From: Tanypteryx hageni | Taxonomy: Eukaryota; Arthropoda; Insecta; Odonata; Petaluridae | NCBI GenBank assembly: GCA_028673005.1 | Contig: CM054116.1 | Location: 100,294,207-100,358,206, forward strand | Length of the DNA stretch: 64,000 nt | Reading direction: 5' to 3' | Shown: positions 35,062-48,700 of the stretch, in pieces | Numbering within the stretch: position 1 is the stretch's first letter | How the letters are laid out: every line of letters starts with the position of its first letter | Notes under the pieces: generated by a model | Databases searched by the model: none | What the model was told of the DNA's origin: nothing | What the model saw: the letters and a program-made list of their open reading frames with translations, nothing else | Program-made: the position numbers and the translations under genes

Positions 35062-36570
35062 CCTTTCCTCTACCAAGGTATTTTACACCTTAACTCCTCC
35101 CAAGGGTGGTAACTGGTTCACCCCACCATTTTTGCTGTCATTGGTGGTTGATTTTTCAAGAAAATTATGATACTATTAATTAATCTTAAAATAAATGAAA
35201 ATAGCTATTGGGAAATATCTTTATTGGCAAAAATGTTTCAGATAATGAAATTGAAAACTTTTTTCAAAACATTTTCTATAAGACATTATTCAACATTTCG
35301 AAATTTTTCCTCACATTCGAAACACTTAGAGAAAGAGTTCTTTCCTTTGTGTATGACACTGGTTTTTGGCACTGCATCAGTCTGGTCTTCCTGTCCTCAC
35401 CTCTTTTGCAAAAAGCGCATCTCTTTCCTGTCTTTCCTTGTGATGGTTTCTCAGGCTTTTGCGATTTACGCTGACTCCAAAGCTTTCCATTGCAAGTAAG
35501 ATACTATTATGTAAACCCACGGGTTTTTTTGTTCTCCTGAATGTACGGTAGAGCCAATTGTAAGCACAACTCATGCAAAAAAGTTTTTCGTCTTTTTGTG
35601 TTTGTTGTTTCCCAAGTTACATTTTTTTCTGTCCATATAATGTAGGAATTCAAAGCAGCTATATCCAACATTTCCATAAATAAATGAAACGGCCAACGAT
35701 TTTTTTGTCGAACGCAAGAATATTCTCTTGTCATTTAATCTCCTTTGTCTATACCGCCCTTCGTTTGATTGTATATATGAATAACTTCAAGGTTTTTGGA
35801 GGGGATCCTCCTTATGTATGCATCTATCGTGATTCTGGGTTGATAAAAGTATAACGGCTTTATTTTTTTTGGAAAATATGAGACAAGTGTCATGTCCCGA
35901 GTAAACCCGAACAGAGAGGAGTTTATATCTCTATTGGAACAAGGTATTAACTCTTAGGGTATTTCCCTTTTATTTCCTCGTAGGGTACCTGTCAGTGTTA
36001 GATCTTTCTCAAGCAAAACAGCTGCCAAAGGAATGGAGGTAAAAAAGTTGTCCATTGTGATACTTTTTATTTGAAAACATTGAGACAATGTAACATGTAT
36101 ATATCTATCTTGCAACTCCATCTAGCACCGGTTTTGGTAGCACTTCTGCTACCAAAATGTGATATTATGTAATACAAAATATTGAAGTAATGATAAAAAT
36201 ATGTATATGTACAAACATTTCACTTTCGGTATTGAAGCAATTTTACATCCGAAATGTGGTACATTGTATAAAACTTTGAAGTAATTATCAGAAAATGTGT
36301 GTTTCAGTACAGCTAGAGCAGCACAAAATTCAAACTCACTATCAGATAAAACTGAGACAAACTATCCCAAGAGGTGTAACTCAGTTACCCCAACAAAGTT
36401 TTCATTTAAAATTATACAAAAAAAATGTTATAGACGAAACATTTACCAAGAATAATATTTTAAGGCTTTAAAGAACAAATACATGGACGCATGAAAATAT
36501 TTAAAAAATTATTAACAAGACAAAAACAAAAAATATCTTTGGGGTAACTGAGTTACCCCCCTTGGTAGAG
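35062..36570 (-). mobile_element. piggyBac element inserted at TTAA
   Basis: Flanked by TTAA at 35058-35061 and 36571-36574. Both ends carry ctctaccaagg facing inward, on the left after six extra bases (cctttc). The array unit itself contains acttaaacttcc, so the insertion used a TTAA within a unit, exactly as piggyBac requires. Contains a broken minus-strand transposase. Confidence 0.85.
35310..36060 (-). pseudogene. piggyBac transposase relic (C-terminal half)
   Basis: The minus-strand frames read TMDNFFTSIPLAAVLLEKDL (with the catalytic-region Asp of TMDNFF), TGTLRGNKREIP, TRDMTLVSYFPKK, then a stop in place of a coding codon after GGIDKGD. RWPFHLFMEMLDIAALNSYI and a Cys-rich tail with GKRCAFCKRGEDRKTR follow. 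These blocks are the second half of a PGBD4-like transposase. The N-terminal half (36060-36560) is too degraded to read. Confidence 0.88.
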
Positions 36571-37299
36571 TTAAACTTCCGGTTGATGTTTTTATAAATT
36601 ATATAGGTACTTTACAGTAATTGTTTCATATTATTAGCAAAATGAAATTAATATTTACGTAACTTAAACTTCCAGTTGATGTTTTTATTAAGTATATGTT
36701 ACATTATTAAGGACCATAGGTTCAAACACAAAGTAAAGATTCGTTGTGTTCAGATTCGAATCATAATTTAATGTAAAAATGTGAAGAAAACTCTTACTAT
36801 ATTTTCATTAAACATTCAATGAAGTTTTTACAGACGGATTTAGGCATACATTTTGAATTATAGGAAAATGTGTCAGACACATTTTCAATAAGAGACTTAG
36901 TGGTTAGGGTGAATGACTCAGAACATATTAAATATTTGCTATCCTCTCACCTGTTGGCCTTTTGCGGGAAAAACATGGGGAAACATCTTTTCTATTAAAA
37001 TGGCTGGTGTCATATTCCCTCCCACATGCCTATGGCAAGGGCGTGTATAGCATAGACTGAACCGATCTTCGAAATAGAATGAGTCATGTATATAGCGAGA
37101 GATGACGCAGGCATCGCAATTTTAGTTTCAGTTCTAAAAGTTAATCTGTGAGTTTGAAATAGAGGGGACCACATGGCCTGTGACAATAACTGCCTGTAAC
37201 ATTGTTGAACCGTGTATTCTGGTGTTAAGCGAAAGTCCGTGTGTAATGGAGTTTGGCACCTATCCGTATTGTCATGTTATGTAACAATAATCCTTCAAG

Positions 37300-37404
37300 A
37301 TGACTCTACCGATTTCCGTAGATCTAATTAAAGTTGGATTGGATGAATTGTGTCGAAGAAATGAAGTATGCAAGGAATATTGTGGAATATATGTGAGCGT
37401 TGTC
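37300..37404 (+). CDS. MDN1: MDN1 exon 1 (start)
   Basis: 35 codons from ATG (MTLPISVDLIKVGLDELC) to donor gtc|gtaagt, phase 0. An alternative donor, tat|gtgagc, lies 12 bases upstream and would also keep the frame. Upstream non-coding exons cannot be excluded. Confidence 0.8.
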
Positions 37405-39654
37405 GTAAGTATCATTAGTAGAAAAACTTTATACGATATCTTGATGACTAGTGAAAGTTAACTTATTTTATCAATTGTTTGTTTTCAGAAATGGGAGAAA
37501 GCTCAGGCACAAAATCTCTTGTCGTCTTTGGCCGAATTATTGTTAAACCCAACATGCACGGAAGCAGTTGCAGAAAGCTTTCCAGGATTGCTACTACAGA
37601 TATTATATCATAGTTTCAGTGACAGTGGAAAAAATGATAAAAACGATTTGCATAAAGTTCGTTGTGTTGCCTTAGGAAGGTTGGTCACCATACATTCTGA
37701 TGCTGTTAAGTAAGTTGTTTGTTATCTTTAAATGTATTTAAGTTATTATATGTAGGAGATAAATGTTTTGGGCATTATTGGTATCGGTACAAGTCTCTGA
37801 AAAATAAACGCAGTTTTTGCCAATTACGGTAATGTGTGGATGTATTTATTTGACCAAATAGGGTAGTTTGTTTATTATAAATTATATTTGAAGATTAATT
37901 ACTTATCACTCTGAAAAATTACACTATGCAGTTGATGGATCGTTTATATTATTTTTCTAGATTTTCTTTGGAATATTTTCGAAGAAACCCTCCGCCATTC
38001 CATATAAACAAATGCACGGAAAGCATCAGTCCAAAAATGAAAAGAAGAAAAATAACGAGTGGTGATGTGTCTGACTACGATCTAGTCTTAGCCACCTACA
38101 ATTTCCTGTCAACTTCATGCGATCACTGGAGGAAACACTGGAATTGGTCAATGTTCCTTGAATACTTGAAGAACCAAGACGAAGCTGTCAGATGGTAAGT
38201 TATTGTTTATATACATTTATATATTATTATCCTTTCAAATTATTTATGACATTTTAAATTTTTATTAGGAGAATTAGTCATCTCAAGAAAGGGAGGTTGA
38301 AACCCCCTTTTACATTGTGTATTATCTGGTGTTATCAACATGATGTACAAGACTTGATAAAACTGGGAAAGAGCTGTCTACTTCTTTGGTATAGAAATTA
38401 CATTTTTTGCCATTTCCCAGGAAGTATTGAACACAATGACTTTAGCATATACAGGACATGAACATTAATGTCATAACTAAATACACTTCTTTTAACTCAT
38501 TATGGAGTTAATTATGCAGCTGTGAAACATTTATAACTCTTGATTTTTTTAAATTGAGAATATTTTAGGGCATTAACAACAAAATCTAAAAAGAAATGGT
38601 GAAAAAATAATAAAAATTTGAATTTTCTTACAAATGTCTCTTTCAAGATATTAATGATATAAATCTTATAATAAAATTTTTACCAATAAAATTAATAAAA
38701 AATCTAATGCTTTTGTTTTATAAATGCAAAACAATCCTTTTTTCAGAAAAATGTTTATATTTTGTTGTAGATTAGCTCCACTGGCACAGGTTGGAACAAG
38801 TGCGCGATGTTCCTTTTTTCGCTTGGGTTGGTAACACGACTGGTATATATTAAGATGAACGCTTCCCAACCCGGGGGGGGGGGGGGCACAGTGAACGTGA
38901 GGAGGAACCATAAACACTTAAACCAACTTACCCAATCCATTTGGGCCGAGTAAAATGTTCCTTCATGATCTAATTTCCCTTCCCTGTCCCAACCTAGTTC
39001 CAACGGAGTACTGCTTCATGTAATTCCTTCATGATCAAATTTAGTTTAGTTAGTGTTACCAACCCAAACGAAAAAAAGGAACCGCGCAACATAATGAAAA
39101 AGTAGAAAAACCTGAGTGGGAGGGGGGGTCAAACAGATAAGTACCCAAGTGGGCATGGGTGCGAGATAATGAAAAGGGCCCAATCTAATGATGAACCAAA
39201 ACATTTCCGAAAAAATTTTGCTCACCAAATTATTCAGATTAACTATTGAAAGGACAACACACTGCACAGACATTTATTTCAGACTTCAATATTATTTCCA
39301 TATAAATGATCATTATTATTATTATTTATTGCATTATTATATGTTAGTATTACTATCATCATGCATTATTTCATATTTAACATCAACAGCAGGTAGATTG
39401 TTAAAATAATTTCTTTCGAGCAGAGCAGAAGTTGGTGGTCGAAGGCCCCATGGTTTTCCTCTACTTTTTAATTCAGATTTGTTTACTTTTTCCAGAGTTA
39501 TTTACTTCTTTTAAAAAAATAAAAATAAACTTTGGAGGTAGTGGGTCTATTAATGCTTGAAGTCGAGTGTGGCTGTGCCCTCCATGCCAATGTAGCAATA
39601 CCACTGATTTTCTCTATAAAAATGCTTCATGATAATATCTAAATGAAATAAATG

Positions 39655-39730
<76 letters not shown>

Positions 39731-42700
39731 AACACAGTAGATCATCGATTATTCTCAAAAACGCTGGATAATCACATCATAGTTTTTATACAGCTTATTT
39801 TTTAACATTCTTTTACAACAGTGTTTTTGTGAGTTATGTATATGTTGTTTAGTGTTTTTAATTTGTTTACTGTGCAAAAATTTTATAAATACTAGTAGAC
39901 AGTCCGCAGTTCTACTGTGGGAAATTTTGAGAAATGTAAAAAAAGAAATATTATAACAAACGAAGAATGGTCAGAAAAGAAGAATCAAACATTGGGAGAG
40001 AGTAGCAAAATAAGGAATAAACAAATAAGTACAAAGAAAACTGAAGACAAAAAAAAATGATAAAAGCAGTAACAGACAAAGAGAAAAGTGAAAAGGAATA
40101 GTCAAACGTTGATAGTGTATGACAAACCATTTAGTTACAATGTCTTACAACAAATAAATATACAGTCGGTCCTTGACTTACGGTGGTCCGACTTACAATG
40201 CTCGGGACTTACGACATTTACAAATTTAGGAACGTGCTCCGGACTTAAGGTGCCGCCACACGACACTCAGCTTGGCCAAAATGACATTTGGCGCCTCAAG
40301 TTAGATTCAGGCTACAATGTATACGACAGGTAAGAACATGCCATGCAAAACATTCTACAGTGTAATTTAACACAATTTCACATGAGAACAAGTCAAGTCA
40401 TTGTCTTCTTAAATCCCTTCTACACAAGTTGTTAGATTTCGGACGATGAAAGACAGAGTGATTCTGAGCGTGATTAAAACCAGAGGTAGAAGGGGAGTAG
40501 TATCAGTAAGACATTTTAATCCTGTAGAGTAATTTTTATTTCCGCAGCTTAAAGGTTTACGATTTCGATTACGAAATTGTTATTTTTTGAGTGGCATTTC
40601 TTGACTTACGAGTCATTTAGTCTATGTTATGATGCTAGTGCTTTGTGGAGAACTGCATATTGTTTGCATTATTTTTTTAACACTTTATCTGTGCCCTTAA
40701 AAATGTCTGATAAGAGAGATATTTAAGGTTTTAATAAACATAGAACCATAACAATGGATATGAAGATGGACATAATTAAGCACTCAGAAAAAGGTGAGAC
40801 ACCTGCCAGCATCCGTTGGGTCTTGGATATCCCTTCAGTAATTTTTTCGACTTTGTACTTTTCGTTGATATTTTTTCATGTCATTATTGCATTCCTATTA
40901 GAATAAAAGGATTTTTCTAGTCTTTATAAACTATATTTAGGTCTATTTTTGCCCGAGTACAATATTATGGGTCATTTTATAAAAATACATTGGCTGCTGG
41001 GACAGGAACGTAACTAAAAATTTTTAACATCGCTCTTATGGGAAAATGTGCTTCGACTTCCAATGCTTCGACTTATGATGTGACTTTTGGGAACCAGTTG
41101 TGTCGTAAGTGCGAGGACTGCCTGTATTTTCCACCTCTCCTTGATTTCTCCCTCTCGCCCTTCCTCCCATTCTCTCTCTCTTCCTTTCTCCCATTCTCTC
41201 TCTCTTCTTTTCTCCCATTCTCTCTCTCTTCCTTTCTCCCATTCTCTCTCTCTCTTCCTTCCTCGCATTCTCGCTCCCTTCCCCCCATTCTCTCTCTTCC
41301 TCCCATTCTCCCGCCCTCTCTCGTCCTTCCCTTTGTCTTTTAATATTTGAAACTGAAGAAATATCTTGTTATGCTATCTCTTATTTACATGGATATTTGA
41401 CTGATCTTGAATTCATTTCAATGTCATAGGCTTACGATATTGAGTTTTGCAACAATATTGGTCGCCATGAACAGGAAAACTTTTTCATTAAAAAAACTTG
41501 AGATTTTGTAGTGTAAAGGTCAGTTTTGGAAAAATTCAGTCCACATTTGAAATTTCACCATAAGAAAATGAAACTTCATTATTTTCTTCATCCTCGAGTT
41601 TACGTCTTGACTTTGTACAATGATTTTTAGTAATTTTAATGAACAAATGAAAAATAGTTTCAATGGGGAAAATGAAAACAAAATATTTTAATAAAATAAT
41701 TGCTCAAGTGAATCGGTTTAAAAACCAGCTTAACACCATATACTCATTATTGTGGTTAAAATGACACATTCAACTTTACTCTACATTATGTAGTTTTGAG
41801 TTATAGATACATATTTGACTGGACACCACCTCGGACACTAAATTATTTTTATATATAGTATGATAGCATGGAATATTTAAAAAAATAAATACAGTACTGT
41901 AATAGAGAATTACAAGAATTATGTACAATTTAGTTACCTAAAAGTTGGGCCAGGACTGCCCAATAATGCTGGATGGCCTTCCATGGTTGTCTCAATTTAT
42001 CTAATGTTTTGCAAATTTTGTGCAGGAAATGCGTTCCAATATTCCTTTGCTTCGTTGCTTGTTTTCATATTCGATTGTATTTTTCGTCATCCCTTTGTCA
42101 CTAGTTTAAGTGACATTCTTAGTTTATAATTGCGAGAGAGACTATATTTAAATTTGTTGTTAGAAAATTATTTTATTTACCCTCCAATGGCTCTGGTATG
42201 TGGTACATATAAGATTCAGGCTCTTGCTGATAAAGTGTCTTTGCTGCAAGACATTGAGAAGAAGTCCGAATCGAAAGGAAAACTGGCATCAAAGTATGGG
42301 ATTCCGAACTCGTCTTTATCAACAATTTAAAAGAATTGGGTGAAGATTAAAGAAAGTTTTATAAATTTAAAGGAGTGTTACATGTCAGCCTTCATTACCT
42401 GCAAAAAACGGGGACCTCGAAGAAAAATTGTTCGAATTTTTTTACAAGTACAAGCGGTGAATATACCTGTGATAAGGCCGATGCTTATTGAAAAAGCAAA
42501 GAGTCTTGTGAAGTTTTTGAACATTGAGGATTTTAAAGCGTCCAATTGGTGGTTGGATGGCTTTAAAAAATGCCACAATATTGTTTTCCTCGCAATTTGA
42601 GGTGATGCCAAAAATATTAATGAAGAGGAAGTGACAACCTGGCTGCAAAGTAATAAACATGTTTTAGGAAGTATGCACCCAAGGACATTTATAATATGGA

Positions 42701-45700
42701 TGAAAGGGGGATTTTTTTCAACATATTGCCTGATCGTACTTTGGCTCTCTGAGGCAAATGTCACGGTGGCAAACATAGTAAGGAGCATCTCACTGCTGTG
42801 CACTGTACCAATATGGATGGGTCAGATAAAGAAAAACTTGTAATTATCAGAAAATACGCCAAACCATGCTGTTCCAAGGGTATTAATCGTGATCATTTGT
42901 AGATAATTTATGAACATAACAAAAAAGCATGGATAACGAGAGACCTATTCAAAAGTCTTTAGAAATAAGAATGCAAAGGCAGTGTAAAGTCGTAAAAATA
43001 TTTTGACACTAGACAACTGTTCTGCTCATCATATGGCTCAGATAAATGCGCCCAATGTTGAGTTGATGTATTTGCCACCGAACACAACCACTGTTCTCCA
43101 GCAACTCGACCAGGGCATCATTTTAAATTTAAATAGCCATTACAGAAAAAACTATTGCCGTCATGCTTGGTGCAAATTACAAATGGGTGTTCGCGGGATG
43201 ATTTACGAAAATGGACTATTTTAGACACGTATCGGGCCTTGTCACCGGTGTGGCAATTGGTGACTCCTCAGGCCATCGCCAATTGTATTAAGAAAAGCGA
43301 GCTATCTTTGCAGCTGGCAGAAGTGTTTGAAGGTACAGCAGTGGAGGAAGTAATCTACAGCAATATATCGGGGTCTGTCAGTTTCGGAGACTTTGTTTCC
43401 TTCGATAATGGCTTGGCTACGTTGGTTGTGTATGACCCGATGCTCGACGAATCGAAAACTGTTGCGAGTGATGGCAACGACGAAGATGATGAGGACAACG
43501 TCGATGATAGGTTGGATGTGCCATTTCCATCTAAGGAGGATGTTTTTAAAACTTTGGATACCCTTCAAAGATACGTGTCAGGGATGCCAGACATATGTGC
43601 AGAAGTTGATACCATTACACAACACATTGGGCTAGGGAGTGCCCCGAAATCGAAATGGGAAAATAAGTGACTTTTTAAAATATGTTTAAATCAATCTTTT
43701 GTTACAACCTTTCGTTTGTTTACTTTTAAGTTGAAATAAGTGACACAAACTTTTAATTATATGCCCATGTATGTTTTAATATTCATATGTGTAATCATAA
43801 ATTTGGATTTTATTCAACATCATATTTTGAGTTATGTATGCATACTAAATGCTTTTGTTTTCTGTATTTTAATATGGTGTCATATCCTTTTGTTTTTCTG
43901 TAATTTATATTTGCATTTTCTGTAAATTTGATAAATAACGCTTTTTTGAAAATTTTGAATTATAGAGGTTCTACATAATTCAAAGTGCTTTTTTTTCTTT
44001 GGTCCCCTGAATTTTGAATCAACCATGCTTACCAGTTGATGAAAAATTAAATGCTTTATTCTCTGCTAGAACTTAAAGGCTCTACTTAATCATTCATAAT
44101 TATAATATTTGTGAAATATTTTGACTATATTTGGTTCAAGTAATCCTTTTTCATGCACAGAAAATTTTTAAAGTTAATGCTTAGCTAATTTTAAAAATTT
44201 AATCATTATTATGACTCAATTTTCTGTTTTCTATTTATATTTATAAATTTCAGTTGCTGTTTTTGAGCAAGTCCAATTATTCATTCATACATTATTTAGT
44301 TAAATTGTTTTTAATTCACAGGCTAGCATGTCAATGTGTTGCAACTGTTTCTGGAATGGCTTTTAGTCAACGACGTATATTGATTACTAAATTTGTCCCT
44401 GATGAATCTGCATACAATTTGTCTTTGGCATTTGAACAAAGCAGTAAAAAAAGTAAAACAAAGAAGTTTGCATTTGCACAAGAGAGTAAGTATCATTCTG
44501 CATCCAACATCCCTGCTTACATTAAAAATGATTTTCCTTTCTACATCGCTAATATTATTCCTCTATTAATTTTAGGTGTATTCAATGATTAATGATATAC
44601 AATTAATAGCCTTGATCAGTGGCCAAATTATTTTTCTGCTCCTCTTCCCCCTTTTTAGAGCTTTTTTCCTAAAAAGAATCGCTCATGTATGTGATTTGTC
44701 TGTCCATCCATCTGTCTTTGGTTCAAAATGCTGTATTTTTTGGCATATAAGACATCCTGGTTTTTTAGAAAATTTTTCAGGAAAAAAGTATTTTGGTACA
44801 CCAAGATATTTACGAAGGGCCACGTTGTGTATCATTTCCAGCCATGATTATGTCCATATCTTGCAACATTTCCAGACAATATTATGGCATGATAACAGTT
44901 AAATATAGCATTTTAGATAAACTTCCTTCATAAAAGAAATAGGGATGATCTAAAACATAAATAATTGCTTAGAGACTTGTATAGCTAAATGTACCCTGCG
45001 TGAACTCGGCAGTCGTATTAATTAAAGCTGTCGCAGTGTGCCGCACACGTAGCACTTATAGTGTATAGTGTAGGCATATCTTTTCATTCTTGTAGCCATT
45101 GCGATTTCAATACATGTAACATTGTTTATCCTAGATATGTGTAAATATAAAATATTTTACATCTACATGAATTCTACTGTTCCATGGCATTAATGGCACT
45201 ATTCAATGGGCTCATTAGGAACAAAAACATCGCAAATGCACTGAAATTGTAATCACTGTGAGCGGACATGTATTAAAGCGTAATAATGAAAATGTGTCCT
45301 CGGAATTCACGTTGCGTAAGGTATTAACAAATTTTTTGCTATTGTTAGTCGTATATTTTAATGTTTTTGCGACGAATGACTGCCAATTATTCCATTTTGG
45401 GGATGAGTGGGTTTGTCAGTGTCAGTATTGAGAACAGTAATAAGCTTACCTTCGGCATATAAAGCTGATTTTGGAGGTCATTTTTATGGGAAGAAGTGCA
45501 TCTTATATGCCAAAAAATATGGTAGTTTAATTCATCAAAAGTTTGCGTAATATTACTACTTTTTATTCCTGCACAGAAATCCCATTTTTATTGCTGCCCT
45601 GAAATGTTGTTGCCCATTTCCTACTTGGCCCTTATTTCAAATCTGCTACTGGCCTTGATATAATCTAGTCATTTAGGAACAAAAGATAGACATTATTCAG

Positions 45701-48700
45701 AGTCATCTTCCTGGTTCTAACTCACAGCAAACAATCCTAGTGATATCTAGTTATGCGAAATTTCTATGAGAAATACAGTAATTGGAAATATTTAGTTTCT
45801 TAGCTTATATATAGCTAATCCTATACAATTTCTCTCATTTGAAATTTTGTAAAACCATAAAAGTTTCCTAATAAAAATATCAAGGGCTTCAAGGATTTGT
45901 TTGATATAAGCTGTATAAAGCAAAGCATTGTCTATATTCCTTGTGAAAAGGATTTAAAATTTTCTCTGAACTGAAAACCATGGTCCACTCAGTTAATGGA
46001 GTCATTATGTGGCATTAAAATTTTTTTAAATGTTCAAGGCCACATTTGCTTAATTTTTTAATGTTTTCCTCCATCAATTTATAGTTTATATTTGTTAAAT
46101 TTCAAATTACCAAAATATGTTTTAAAATTTTTTTGTATTACAATGGTTTTATTATTGTATTTTATAATATAAATTTTAATGGCCCCATTTTCTTATTTAA
46201 TTAGTGTATGCTATAAAAATGTCAAAGAAATCTTCACAGCGAGTGTGATTATATTTTGTCATAATTTTATTTGAATTGTTTGTTAATATTTGTATTCAAG
46301 GCAATCATGTTGATTCTTCCAAGACTGAATTTGTGGATGTCACCTCTAATTTTGTGGTGTCTGTGGCTGGAATTTTACTACCCGTTTTTGATACCTCTCA
46401 GGTAATTACATGAATAAATTTAATTATTTAATAATGAAAATGAAATATTGTCTGGCCTTGATAAATCAAACATCAAAGAAATGCAAAAATAATTTGATTT
46501 TTTGCCTTAAAATCACCACCATTGTGAAAAAATATCTTCTTAAAGCATTAAAAAATGTTTTGAATGTTTAACTTATTGAGGGATTATCATATTTTTTATT
46601 TTATGTGATCTATAATTAACAAAGGTGAAATACTCCTTTAGCCAAAACAACTAGAGGGCTACAAAACCCAATGCATTTCGCCCACAAGGTGGGCATCGTC
46701 AGGGGTAAAACCTGTTTCAACAGTGACTGAAAGTTGGCATTGGGTTTTGTAGCCCTCTAGTTGTTTTGGCTAAAGGAGTATTTCACCTTTGTTAGTTTTG
46801 GCCAAAGTTATTGAGCTACTATCAATGATCTATAATTGTTTAATGTTACCACTCTAACTTACATTGAGGGTATAAGTGCAGCAGCTTTAACTTAAAATTG
46901 TTAATGGAAAAACATTTTATGGATGTAAATAATTAATAATTGTTCCTCTTTATTATCAGTACAAAGCTATAGCTCTGTGGAACAAATATGTTATTTTATT
47001 GATAAAGCTATTAGAAACATCACCTATAGTCACTTGCAACATGACAAGTTCTCCTATTTGTGAACAATGTTATTAATGATGTACCTCATATTGTATCTGT
47101 ATTGTGTGTGTGTGTGTATACACATACATATATATATACACACACATACACAGGCAACTCTCATTCAACGAACAACATGCGTTCCTGAAAAGCATTCATA
47201 AAACGAAAATTTGTTGAACGGTTGTGATTTTTCCATTGACTTCTCTATTAAAATTCCAGATGTGTTCCAGACTAAAGATTTTTTTACAAAAACAGGAAGT
47301 TGCATATCCTACATAAAAAAGAAGTCCACATTATGGGGAATTTACTGTTGAAATCGATTGGCTAGTTGAAGTAATATGTGTATTCTTTCGCAAAGTGGAA
47401 AGACCCTCAACATAGTTTATAAAGAATTATTGTAAAAGGTTTTAAGTATGTTATTCAAGATAATTGAGTTCAAAAAATAGAAATTATTAATTAAAAACCA
47501 TAAAAGATTATAGATACCTGCCAGCGGGACTTTACAAAATATTAATTATAAATACTCTGGGCGAAGAACGGGGTATTTTGCTAGTGTGGATTAATTAAGC
47601 ATTCTTTAGCCCCTCAAGTCTTTTGAAAATGCAGTCTTGTAGCTACATTTATTAAGGCAATAGTTGAAGCTTTCACATTGTCATATTTAAAGTGAGATTT
47701 CATCATCATTCATCATCATTTTAATTCCTTAAGCACTGAGTATTCAGTGTAGTAGTGAAATGTCTTGCATCTTAATCAGGTTCTGTAGCTTTCATAATAT
47801 AAAATGACCACATTTTTAACATGATGCAGGTATTAAAGAGATTAAAACTTTCACTACTTACAGCATTTATGTGTGATTGCTGTAGGGAAATTTCATTTTT
47901 CATTCATACAGGGTGTATCTTTAAATGTCTGGAGATAATTTCATGGTATTTTATTTATTTAATTACTTAATCAGACTCATAAACAGCCATTGAAGTGCAA
48001 TAAAAATAAAAATTTTATCTGCATTTTTACCTAGCTTTTGTATTTTAATCACTTGCATAACAAATTAATTTTTTTAGCAATGAAATAGCATGATTCATAA
48101 AAGGGCTTATAATTTTTACAGTAATAGTTACAATTTCCCAGTTCTTGAGCATTATGTTACCATCACATTAAAGCATAAACAATAGTTTACAAGTTTTTAA
48201 CTCTTGATGATATCTTTTTAGAAAGGATTTTGTGTGAATTTTCCAAATTTGTCATTTGTGAAAATATTTATAAGCATTAATCCAATAAATGAGCATGTAA
48301 AATGTTTTTAAAATGTAGCATGTAACCAATTGAAATTTAATTTTTTGTAAAGGTTTGCAATGGAAACCTTGTTCTTGTGCCATCGGCGGCTACTAATCTC
48401 CGAAGCTTAGCATTAGCTGTTGCTGCCGGCAAAGCAGTTTGTCTTGAAGGTCCAGTTGGCTGTGGAAAGACTGCATTGGTAGAGCATTTAGCATTGATCA
48501 CAGGTAAAATTTTCTTGCATTAATTATAATTTTTTATCAGAGATTTCTTGTTGTATCATTATAAGAAAGTCTATTTTTTATGTTTTGAATGAGGTATTTC
48601 TTGTTGAATAGTTATGACACTTAAAAAAATGTTCCAGGTCGCTGTAAGTCTCCAAATTTCATCAAAGTACAGCTAGGTGACCAGACTGACAGCAAAATGC

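Larger units (their letters stand above)
34897..36712. repeat. Tandem array of about 95-bp units, split by a piggyBac element
   Basis: Each unit runs aacttccagttgatgttttt, then taaattat-taggtactttt, then gtttcatattattagcaaaa and ttaatatttacgta. One partial and one full unit lie left of the piggyBac (34897-35061), and one full and one partial unit right of it (36571-36712). Confidence 0.8.
33871..37299. promoter_or_regulatory. Intergenic region between the divergent borealin and MDN1 genes
   Basis: The two start codons face away from each other 3.4 kb apart, so both promoters must lie here. No TATA box or initiator could be pinned down. About 1.5 kb is a piggyBac relic inside a tandem array. 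Without those insertions the space would be under 2 kb, so a once tighter divergent pair is possible. Confidence 0.5.
39892..41863 (-). mobile_element. Non-autonomous Helitron copy 1, interrupted by a Tigger MITE
   Basis: Read on the minus strand it starts TC (tcatactatatataaaaata) after an A and ends with a hairpin region followed by ctactag and then a T. This is the Helitron layout of 5'-TC, 3'-CTRR and insertion between A and T. Removing the 962-bp Tigger insertion leaves about 1010 bp, matching the 1030-bp inverted copy at 56651-57680 along its whole length. No Rep/helicase is encoded. Confidence 0.85.

Noticed and set aside
36060..36560. N-terminal half of the piggyBac transposase
   Set aside because: Expected by position, but the sequence is too degraded for any block to be read; not annotated as coding.
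41014..41350. Overlapping long open frames on both strands (Arg/Glu-rich and Ser/Leu/Phe-rich peptides)
   Set aside because: They arise from the CT-rich tandem tract inside a Helitron copy; low-complexity translation, no domain.
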